64,000 nt of DNA. It comes from Streptomyces panaciradicis (GTDB lineage Bacteria; Actinomycetota; Actinomycetes; Streptomycetales; Streptomycetaceae). The translations under genes were made by a program, and so were the position numbers. Under the pieces are notes generated by a model, which was given only the letters and a program-made list of their open reading frames with translations, was not told the origin of the DNA and searched no databases. Of the stretch, positions 57,589 through 64,000 are shown in pieces. Location: contig NZ_JAMGBF010000068.1 of the NCBI RefSeq assembly GCF_023516615.1, positions 1 to 64,000 of the forward strand. The letters run 5' to 3'. Positions within the stretch are counted from its first letter, which is position 1. Every line of letters starts with the position of its first letter.

Positions 57589-58723
57589 CGAGCACCACCG
57601 TCACGGCGGCCGAGGCGGCCGCCATGACCGTCATCGCCGTGGCGGGCGAGGTGAGTTGGGCCACCGAGCCCGCCAGCGCGGCGGCCACGCCCTGCATGGT
57701 CAGCATGCCCGAGGAGTGCAACCCCAGGGCGTGGCCGGAGAGTTCGTCCGGGGTGAGGGACATCAGGCGCTCCTGCTGGACGAGGCTCGCGCCGAACCCG
57801 ACGGAGGCGAGGGCGGCGAGCAGGGCCGACCACGGCAGGGCGGGGTGCAGCGCGAACAGCAGGTAGGGCGCGGCGAGCAGCAGGAGCAGCGGGGTGGCCA
57901 GGCGGGGGCGCAGGGTGGCAGGGACGAGACGGCCGACGGTCACGTCGCCGGCGAACATGCCCAGCGCCGCGGCCGCGAACAGGGCGCCGGCGGCCCGGGG
58001 GTCGTAGGAGACGTAGAGGGATTCGCAGCCGACGACCAGGCCGTTGGGCAGCCACAGGCCCAGGTAGGTGAGGCGGCGGGGCGGGGAGGACCACAGCAGG
58101 CGGTTCGTGCGCCAGGTCGCCGCCACGGACGGGCGGCCCGAGGCGCGCGGCGGCCGGGCGGTCAGGCCCAGGCGGACGGCGAGGGCGGAGCCGGCGTAGA
58201 GCGCCGCCGCGAGCAGCAGGCAGGCGCGCGGGGACAGGACCGCCAGCAGGGCGCCGCCGGTCGCGTATCCGGTGATCTGCATGAGCCCGGAGAGCATGTT
58301 GAACACCGAACGCCCCAGCAGATAGCCGTCCTTGGAGAGGATCTCGTTCAGCAGCCCCCAGCGGACTCCGCCGCCGAGCGAGGCGACGAGCCCCTGGAGC
58401 AGGACGACGGCGAAGACGCCCCACACCGGCAGTCCGGGCAGCGCCAGCAGGGCCGATCCGGCCGCGAAGGACAGGCCGATGCCGGTCAGGGCCGACCTCG
58501 GCGGCAGCCGGTCGGCGCCCGAGAGCAGGAAGGTCGCGCCCAGGACCTGCGCCAGCTGCGGCCCGAACATGCTCACCGCCGACAGCAGCGGCGAGTCGGT
58601 GGCCCGGTAGACCAGCGTGCCGAGCGCCAGGCCGCCGATCGTCTGGGCCACGGTGAGGCCCGCCGAGGAGAGGAAGAACGGGGTGAACTCCGGGGTGCGG
58701 AAGAGGTCTCGGTAACTGCGCAT
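57491..58723 (-). CDS. MFS transporter (12 TM)
   Basis: 410 residues with about 12 hydrophobic segments starting FTPFFLSSAGLTVAQTIGGLALGTLVY. LSKDGYLLGRSVFNMLSGLMQITGYATGG and MSLTPDELSGHALGLHSSGMLTMQGVAAALAG are MFS-like. Substrate unknown. It diverges from the ArsR-type pseudogene, which may have regulated it. The last 32 codons lie on the opposite strand of the slipin tail. Confidence 0.88.
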   Translation of the reverse strand: MRSYRDLFRTPEFTPFFLSSAGLTVAQTIGGLALGTLVYRATDSPLLSAVSMFGPQLAQVLGATFLLSGADRLPPRSALTGIGLSFAAGSALLALPGLPVWGVFAVVLLQGLVASLGGGVRWGLLNEILSKDGYLLGRSVFNMLSGLMQITGYATGGALLAVLSPRACLLLAAALYAGSALAVRLGLTARPPRASGRPSVAATWRTNRLLWSSPPRRLTYLGLWLPNGLVVGCESLYVSYDPRAAGALFAAAALGMFAGDVTVGRLVPATLRPRLATPLLLLLAAPYLLFALHPALPWSALLAALASVGFGASLVQQERLMSLTPDELSGHALGLHSSGMLTMQGVAAALAGSVAQLTSPATAMTVMAAASAAVTVVLATARGSRSAGRAAEPVPEPERVPRKRSEPEPS

Positions 58724-58805
58724 GCCCGGAGTCTGCGAAGAGCCCGGGAGCGCTGGTTATTGTTTCGCGTGGACGCGAAAGGTCAGGGGCGAGGGGCGGG
58801 CGGGC

Positions 58806-59827
58806 ATGGGCTGGTGGCAGATCGACGCCGACACCCTGGCCCGCAGCCGGTTCGTGCTCTCCCCGATGGCCGAGACCTTCGCCTGTCTGCAGCTGATGCA
58901 CCGCGGCGGAGCCGCGCACCCGGGTGAGCAGCTCTGGCTGCGGACCCATCTCCCGGCCTACCGGGCGCTGCTGGCGGCCGACCCGGTGACCGCGCGGCTG
59001 GTGCGGGCCGGGCTCGGCCGATGGGGGTCCCCCGCGTGAGCGCAGTCGAACGTGGGGGATGGATCGCCGACTTCCTGGCGCCCACCCCGAGGGACGGGGA
59101 GTCCATCGAGGAGGGCGTGGCCCGGGTCCGGGCGACCGATCCCGCGCGGGCCCGGGCCGATGTCGTCGTCGCCCTGCAGGGCAGGCCGCTGCCGGACGAG
59201 CTGCGCCGCGACGACCTTCCCGAGCGCGCGGCCGACCTCCTCGCCCATGTGTGGACCGAGGCGGTACGGCCGTACTGGAGCCGCCGCCGGCACATCCTGC
59301 AGGCCGATGTGGTCGCCCGCACCGCGCAGGTCAGCCGGGGCGGCTGGGCGAGCGTCCTCGACTCGCTGCGGCCGGGGCGCAGCCGGTGGCTCGGCGAGAA
59401 CCGGCTCCAGGTGAACCTGCACGAGTATCCGCCGCGCGACATCTCCGGCGCCGAGCTGGTCTTCGTGCCGGTCACGCCGAAGGCGGGCTGGGTGTCCTGG
59501 GAGGAGCCCGAGCGGTACGCCCTCGTCTACACCTGCGCCGGCGCGCTCGCCGACGGCACCGCGCGGCCCGCGCCCGCGAGCCTGGCCGCCCTCCTCGGCC
59601 CCGCCCGCGCCGCGGTCCTCGTGCTGCTCGGCTCCCCCCTGAGCACCAGCCAGCTGACCGCCGTGACCGGTCAGGGGCTCGGCTCCGTCGGCCGGCATCT
59701 GAGGGTGCTGCTGGACGCGGGCCTGGTGGAGCGGCGCCGGGCGGGCCGCTCGGTGCTCTACTCCCGCACGCCCGCCGGTGACATCCTGGTGGAGGCCCAG
59801 GACCGGTCCGGTACGCAGCGGAGTTAG
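58806..59827 (+). pseudogene. ArsR-type winged-helix regulator interrupted by a 38-bp palindromic insertion
   Basis: Frame 1 from ATG 58806 encodes GWWQIDADTLARSRFVLSPMAETFACLQ...LVRAGLGRW and stops at TGA 59037-59039; frame 2 encodes the rest, WIADFLAPTPRDGESIEEG... to the HTH (VLLGSPLSTSQLTAVTGQGLGSVGRHLRVLLDAGLVERRRAGRSVLYSR). Removing 38 bp (59022-59059) joins GLGR to WIADFL exactly and gives one frame of 328 codons, the normal form of this DUF5937/ArsR protein. A GTG at 59036 overlaps the stop (GTGA), so the C-terminal part with the HTH might still be made. Confidence 0.85.
59022..59059. mobile_element. REP-like palindromic insertion (38 bp)
   Basis: Begins TGGGGGTCCCCCGCG and ends GAACGTGGGGGA; outer TCCCCC/GGGGGA arms face each other. 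Flanking GATGG occurs on both sides (59020-59024, 59058-59062) like a short target duplication. Similar GGGGGTCCCCC...GTGGGGGA palindromes are dispersed in Streptomyces genomes. Confidence 0.7.
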
Positions 59828-59836
59828 CATCCGCTC

Positions 59837-60346
59837 ATGACGACCGCAGACAGCAACGGCGCCGGCCCCCTCGACGTGGAGATCGGCGCCCTCCAAGGTG
59901 GATCGGCCGGCCTCCCCCAGTACGCGGGGCGGGCCGTGCTCATCGTGAACGTGGCCTCCAAGTGCGGGCTGACCCCGCAGTACGCCGGTCTGGAGCGGCT
60001 CCAGGAGCGCTTCGCCGACCAGGGCTTCACCGTGCTCGGCGTGCCCTGCAACCAGTTCCTGGGCCAGGAGCCCGGCAGCTCCGAGGAGATCGCCGAGTTC
60101 TGCTCGGCGACGTACGGCGTGACCTTCCCGATGACGGAGAAGGTCGAGGTCAACGGGGACGGACGGCACCCCCTGTACGACCGTCTCGTCTCCTTCGCCG
60201 ACGCCGAGGGCCACGACGGCGACATCCGCTGGAACTTCGAGAAGTTCCTGATCGGCCGCGACGGCAAGGTCGTCGCCCGCTTCTCCCCGCAGACCGAGCC
60301 GGAGGCGGCGGAGGTCGTCGCGGCGATCGAGAGCGCCCTCGCGTAG
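59837..60346 (+). CDS. Glutathione peroxidase family thiol peroxidase (Cys type)
   Basis: 169 residues. Peroxidatic Cys43 in VLIVNVASKCGLTPQY; PCNQFLGQEPG carries the catalytic Gln and IRWNFEKFLI the Trp/Asn. With Cys instead of selenocysteine and no glutathione in actinobacteria, it probably uses thioredoxin. Single gene downstream of the ArsR pseudogene. Confidence 0.94.
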   Translation: MTTADSNGAGPLDVEIGALQGGSAGLPQYAGRAVLIVNVASKCGLTPQYAGLERLQERFADQGFTVLGVPCNQFLGQEPGSSEEIAEFCSATYGVTFPMTEKVEVNGDGRHPLYDRLVSFADAEGHDGDIRWNFEKFLIGRDGKVVARFSPQTEPEAAEVVAAIESALA

Positions 60347-60360
60347 CGGAGGTCCGTTGA

Positions 60361-60379
60361 CCTTGTCCCTGGGGCAAGG
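60361..60379. promoter_or_regulatory. MerR-type operator before the BmrR-like gene
   Basis: CCTTG-TCCCTGGGG-CAAGG: 5-bp inverted arms over 19 bp, immediately after TTGACC (60357-60362), a -35-like hexamer. Operators inside an elongated promoter spacer are the MerR hallmark, though I cannot place the -10 with confidence. Confidence 0.5.
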
Positions 60380-60418
60380 ACGAGCATCCCCCGTCGTCGG
60401 GCGGAACGGTTCCGCGCG

Positions 60419-61285
60419 ATGACGGAGGATGCTCGGGTGGACGACGAACTGCTCACCATCGGCGCGTTCGCGGCCCGGGCGCGGCTGTCGGCCAAGGCGC
60501 TGCGGCTCTACGACCGCCTCGGCCTGCTGGCCCCGGCCCACGTGGACGAGGGCAGCGGCTACCGCTACTACCGGGCGGGCCAGGTGGAACGGGCCCGGCT
60601 GGTGGCGCTGCTGCGGCAGCTCGACATGCCGCTGGCGCGGATCGCCGAGGTGGTCGAGGCGGACGGCGCCGAGGGGGCCGCGCTGCTGGCCGCGTACTGG
60701 GCGGACGTGGAGTCCCGGCTGGCCGGGCAGCGGACGCTCGCCGAGTACCTCCGTGGACGGCTGTCCGGGAGGAGTTCCGAGATGTACGGGAAGTTCGTGG
60801 TCGAGACGGTGGACGTACCGGCGCGGGTGGTGATCACCCAGTCCCGGCACACGCTGGCCGACGAGTTGCCGGCGTGGATCGGCGCGTCGCTGGGCCGGCT
60901 GGAGACGGCGGCCCGGGAGTGCGGGGGTGTGACGGCGGCGCCGTACGTCGTCTACCACGCGGAGGTGTCGATGGAGAGCGACGGTCCGGCGGAGGCGTGC
61001 GTGCCGGTCGCCGACGAGACGGCGGCGCGGGCGTGGGCGCGCGAGCACGGCCGGTCCTGGGAGACGGGCGTGCGGGTGGAGCCGGCCCAGCGGCTGGCGT
61101 ACACGCGCATCACCAAGGCCCAGGTGGCCCACCCGCAGATCCTGGCGGCCTTCGAGGCGGTGGAGCAGTGGATCGCCGCGGAGGGGCTGGAGCAGGCGGG
61201 GCCCTGCCGGGAGGTCTACTTCGCGGACTGGGACGCGGCGGGGCCCGAGGACGAGGTGTGCGACATCGCGTTCCCGGTGAGGTGA
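60419..61285 (+). CDS. MerR family regulator with GyrI-like effector domain (BmrR type)
   Basis: 288 residues. MerR HTH: LLTIGAFAARARLSAKALRLYDRLGLLAPAHVDEGSGYRYYRAGQVERA; coiled-coil about 85-125; GyrI-like ligand domain YGKFVVETVDVPARVVITQSRHT...CREVYFADWDAAGPEDEVCDIAFPV. It senses amphipathic drugs or toxins in homologues. No pump gene is adjacent, so its targets may be elsewhere or only itself. Confidence 0.9.
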   Translation: MTEDARVDDELLTIGAFAARARLSAKALRLYDRLGLLAPAHVDEGSGYRYYRAGQVERARLVALLRQLDMPLARIAEVVEADGAEGAALLAAYWADVESRLAGQRTLAEYLRGRLSGRSSEMYGKFVVETVDVPARVVITQSRHTLADELPAWIGASLGRLETAARECGGVTAAPYVVYHAEVSMESDGPAEACVPVADETAARAWAREHGRSWETGVRVEPAQRLAYTRITKAQVAHPQILAAFEAVEQWIAAEGLEQAGPCREVYFADWDAAGPEDEVCDIAFPVR

Positions 61286-61298
61286 CGGTGCCGGGGCG

Positions 61299-63173
61299 CT
61301 ACTTCAGCTCGTCGGGGCACGGAGTCCCGCGCGGCAGCTGATACGGCGCCCCCAGCCGGTAGGTGCCCGCCTTGGGCGCCAGCAGGAGCGTCCACTTGTC
61401 GCCCTTGGCGTCCTCCTCCGTCTGCATCAGGCAGCCGTTGACGTTGTCGTACGACTTCGGCAGGCCGTCGGCGCGGTGCTTGGAGGCGTCCGTCTCCTGC
61501 GGGGGCTTCACGCCCTTGCCCTTGGCGTCGACCAGGCCGAGCCACGGGGAGTAGGGGACCCGGATGAGGACCCGGCCGGGCTTCTTCACCTCGATGGTCA
61601 GCTCGCCCTGGTCGGCGCGGTCCACGATGGCGGGCGGGTCGGCGAGCGGGGTGGGGTCGGTGACCCGGAACAGCTGCCAGTTGGCGTCGCCCCAGATCTG
61701 CCGCAGATACGGCATGCCCCGCTGGACGAGTTCCCGCTCGCGCTCGCCGCCGTCGCCGTCCGGCTCGCCCTTGGGCAGCACGACGAAGTGGACGGCCCAG
61801 CGGCGCAGCCATTCGTGGTAGTTCGCCGAGTTGAGGGTGTCGTCGTAGAAGAGGGGGTTGCGCTCCATGTCGGCCTGGCGGTTCCAGCCGCGGGCCAGGT
61901 TCACGTACGGCGCGAGGGCGGAGGCCTCGCGGTGGGAGCGGGCGGGGACCACCTCGACGCGGCCCTTCTCGGCGCCGACCCCCTGGAGCTCGTTGACGAG
62001 CGGGGCCAGCTCGCGGGCCCAGGAGGCGGTCGGGGTGGTGCGCACGACGTCGTCGACCGCCTTGAACCCGATCCAGAAGGTGAACCCGGCGATGGCCAGC
62101 ACCGTCAGGTACCACTCGCGGGTGTGCCGGGTCTTGAACGGCAGCACGGCGACGAGTGTGACACCGGCGAACAGCATCGCCAGCCGGGTGATGTTGGAGC
62201 CGATCTGGGAGCTGACGACCCACACGCCGAGCACGGACAGGCCGTACACCGCGGAGGTGAGCCGGACCGTCGTCCACTTCCTGGGGACGAGCACGAGGAC
62301 CAGGACCGCGTAGACGAACGGCAGGCTGGCGGAGCCGATCGTCATCGGCTGGGTGCCGGAGAACGGGAACAGCCACGCCGACAGGGCCACCACGGCGGCC
62401 GGCGCGAGACCCAGCGCCCAGGCGCCGGGCCGGCGCTTCTGCAGGAACAGGGCGACGGCCACCAGCCCGACGAACAGCCCGGCCACCGGCGAGGCCAGCG
62501 TGGCGAGCGCGGCCAGCGGCGCCGCGCAGGCGGCCTTCGCGCCTCTGCGGTAGCGCCACTTGTGCGGCCAGCAGAACACGACGGCGACCGCGCCCAGCGC
62601 GAACACCGTGCCCAGCCCGAACGTCACCCGCCCGGAGGCCGCGTTGCACAGGAACGCGAAGACGCCCGCCAGCGAGGCCCACAGGGGGTTCTTCACCGAC
62701 CGGCTGCGGATGAGGATCATCGTGAGCAGACCGGCCGAGACCGTCCCCGCGATCATCATCGTCGTCCGCACGCCGAGCACGGACATCAGGTACGGCGACA
62801 CCACGCTGTAGGACACCGGGTGCATGCCGCCGTACCAGGCGAGGTTGTACGCCGAGTCCGGGTGCCGGCCGACGAACTCGGCCCACGCGTCCTGCGCCGC
62901 GAGGTCCCCGCCACTGTTCGCGAACGTGAAGAACCAGGCGATGTGGAGGGCGCCGGCGAGCACGGTGATCGAGAGCACCGGGTGCCGCAGCAGCCGCTCG
63001 CGCAGGGCGAGCAGGAGGGCCGTCGCACGGGACGGAGCGTCCTGCGGACGGGCGTCGTCCGTTCGGTCGTCGCCGTCAGGGGCGTCGACACGTGGCACGG
63101 GCACGCGTATTCGCGGGCCGGTTCCCCGTCCCGGATCGGCGTCGTCGGCGCGTGTCGGCTCCGCAGTGGCCAC
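61299..63173 (-). CDS. Polytopic membrane protein, possible GT-C-type glycosyltransferase
   Basis: 624 residues from GTG 63171-63173 (VATAEPTRADDADPG) with GGGGAG 9 bp upstream; a GTG at 63224 is the other option. About 12-13 membrane helices from residue about 70 (HPVLSITVLAGALHIAWFF) to 370, then a soluble C-terminal domain (FRVTDPTPLADPPAIVDRADQGELTIEVKKPG...). The first large loop has DAWAEFVGRHPDSAYNLAWYGGMHP with acidic residues as in GT-C enzymes, but a true catalytic motif is not proven. Downstream of the carboxypeptidase gene on the same strand. Confidence 0.8.
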   Translation of the reverse strand: MATAEPTRADDADPGRGTGPRIRVPVPRVDAPDGDDRTDDARPQDAPSRATALLLALRERLLRHPVLSITVLAGALHIAWFFTFANSGGDLAAQDAWAEFVGRHPDSAYNLAWYGGMHPVSYSVVSPYLMSVLGVRTTMMIAGTVSAGLLTMILIRSRSVKNPLWASLAGVFAFLCNAASGRVTFGLGTVFALGAVAVVFCWPHKWRYRRGAKAACAAPLAALATLASPVAGLFVGLVAVALFLQKRRPGAWALGLAPAAVVALSAWLFPFSGTQPMTIGSASLPFVYAVLVLVLVPRKWTTVRLTSAVYGLSVLGVWVVSSQIGSNITRLAMLFAGVTLVAVLPFKTRHTREWYLTVLAIAGFTFWIGFKAVDDVVRTTPTASWARELAPLVNELQGVGAEKGRVEVVPARSHREASALAPYVNLARGWNRQADMERNPLFYDDTLNSANYHEWLRRWAVHFVVLPKGEPDGDGGERERELVQRGMPYLRQIWGDANWQLFRVTDPTPLADPPAIVDRADQGELTIEVKKPGRVLIRVPYSPWLGLVDAKGKGVKPPQETDASKHRADGLPKSYDNVNGCLMQTEEDAKGDKWTLLLAPKAGTYRLGAPYQLPRGTPCPDELK

Positions 63174-63368
63174 CTGAAGGCACTCCCCGTGGTGTCCCGT
63201 CTTCTGTTCTGGTCCTCTGTGCACAGGACGCGTCCCGTTGCCCGCGCGTTCGCGGCCACGTCCCCGGGGCTTTCCCGGCCGCGTCCCCTGCGCGACGGCC
63301 TGCCCCGTTTCGTGACGCTAGCACGCAGCGCCGGCACCGCCACCCCGCGGCCCGCCCCCGCGCACACG

Positions 63369-63400
63369 CCGGCCGCCGTCCCCGGGGGGACGGCGGCCGG
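63369..63400 (-). terminator. Terminator after the D-Ala-D-Ala carboxypeptidase gene
   Basis: Stem CCGGCCGCCGTCC/GGACGGCGGCCGG around CCGGGG, extendable outward by GCGCAC/GTGCGC. Lies 24 bp past the carboxypeptidase stop. The rest of 63174-63423 shows no gene. Confidence 0.75.
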
Positions 63401-63423
63401 TGCGCCACGGGTCGCCCGCCGGG

Positions 63424-64000
63424 TCAGCCGATGCGGGTGAGCTTGTCGGTGAAGCCGGGTTCGGCGAGGTCCTTCTGCAGCTGGACGGGGACCTGCACCG
63501 CACCGCTGGTGCCGCCGTCGCCGACGGTGAGGGTGCCGACCTTCGTGCCGGCCTTCGCCGAGTGCGGCAGGTCGTCCGTGACGAAGGACAGCTTCACCTT
63601 CAGCCCGGCCCAGCCGACGGCCGAGACGTCCTTGGTGATCACGACGGGGGTACGGCCGCCGAGGCCGTCGTCGACATAGCCGACGACGTCGCCCTTCTTC
63701 AGGATCGTCGCCGACTTCAGGGCGCCCTGCGCGGCCCGGATCAGCTTGTCGCCGGCGTCGAGGGCGCCGGAGAGGATGGTGTTGTCGCTGCCGCCGGGGC
63801 CCTGGCCGAGGACGGCGCCCACGATGGTGCGGGTCTCGCCGCCGACCTGCTTGACGGCCGCGAAGACCAGGTTGCCGCCGGCCGCGGTGGTGGTGCCGGT
63901 CTTGATGCCGATGACGCCGTTGTAGCCGACCAGGCGGTTCCAGTTGCTGTGCTTGCTGCCCTTGTAGTCGGTGTACTCCATCATCCGGGCGATCTCGCGG
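63424..64000 (-). CDS. D-alanyl-D-alanine carboxypeptidase (PBP5/DacA type), C-terminal part
   Basis: 192 residues are visible; the gene enters from the right edge. REIARMMEYTDYKGSKHSNWNRLVGYNGVIGIKTGTTTAAGGNLVFAA contains the KTG active-site motif of the penicillin-binding fold; the SxxK and SxN motifs lie outside the window. The C-terminal beta-domain (LKKGDVVGYVDDGLGGRTPVVITKDVSAVGW) follows, without a membrane anchor helix at the very end. It trims peptidoglycan pentapeptides. Confidence 0.88.
   Translation of the reverse strand, partial: REIARMMEYTDYKGSKHSNWNRLVGYNGVIGIKTGTTTAAGGNLVFAAVKQVGGETRTIVGAVLGQGPGGSDNTILSGALDAGDKLIRAAQGALKSATILKKGDVVGYVDDGLGGRTPVVITKDVSAVGWAGLKVKLSFVTDDLPHSAKAGTKVGTLTVGDGGTSGAVQVPVQLQKDLAEPGFTDKLTRIG

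Noticed and set aside
38161..64000. Secondary-metabolite gene cluster
   Set aside because: Regulators, transporters, a BVMO and an APH-type kinase occur, but no PKS, NRPS, terpene, lanthipeptide or other core enzyme is present.

Overview
The window is high-GC (about 70%) actinobacterial chromosome with strong G/C bias at third codon positions. Gene content points to Streptomyces: an HrdD sigma factor behind a SigR-type promoter, a DUF6227 protein, a CU044_5270-type ECF partner, an EccD-type secretion protein and many TetR/MarR/WYL/MerR regulator-transporter pairs. It is a chromosomal arm-to-core type segment with no phage, plasmid, integrase or CRISPR genes.

Layout. 0-5.4 kb (mainly minus): galU, a gephyrin-like MoeA protein (Glp), moaC, mog, a RimJ-like acetyltransferase and the start of the membrane receptor GlpR/SepX; 5-FTHF cyclo-ligase diverges from galU. 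5.6-14.5 kb: penicillin-acylase family enzyme, CPA1 antiporter, MFS protein, an FmdB zinc ribbon protein preceded by a CIRCE-like HrcA site, an MTA-phosphorylase family enzyme, a CpaB-like protein and MscL. 14.5-19.4 kb: pyruvate formate-lyase and its activase (pflBA), divergent from an LtrA-type membrane protein, with a Rex-like operator and two DosR-like boxes between them. 19.4-23.2 kb: P1 peptidase, L,D-transpeptidase lipoprotein, DUF6227. 23.2-27.7 kb: fruR-fruK-fruA fructose PTS operon, with an unusual repeat-coding insertion between fruK and fruA. 27.9-38 kb: regulator/transporter pairs and hrdD. 38-41.2 kb: M6 metalloprotease and a tandem IclR fusion. 41.3-48.5 kb: an intact tRNA-Arg(CCU) followed by two displaced copies of its 3' part that bracket an ECF sigma/CU044_5270/subtilase operon and then a small segment with a hypothetical gene and a serine hydrolase: a likely integration scar. 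49-55 kb: an EccD + MinD-like ATPase pair away from any visible esx genes, a TROVE (Ro60) protein with a structured leader, and a phosphotransferase. 55-64 kb: flavin monooxygenase, slipin, MFS, an ArsR-type gene split by a 38-bp palindromic insertion, glutathione peroxidase, a BmrR-like MerR, a polytopic membrane protein and the 3' part of a D-Ala-D-Ala carboxypeptidase.

The strongest leads are regulatory or structural: redox/hypoxia sites over pflBA, the CIRCE-like site at fmdB, the fruK-fruA repeat ORF coupled at both ends, the REP-like insertion in the ArsR gene, and the tRNA-Arg fragments. All family assignments come from reading motifs by eye; no database search was run.
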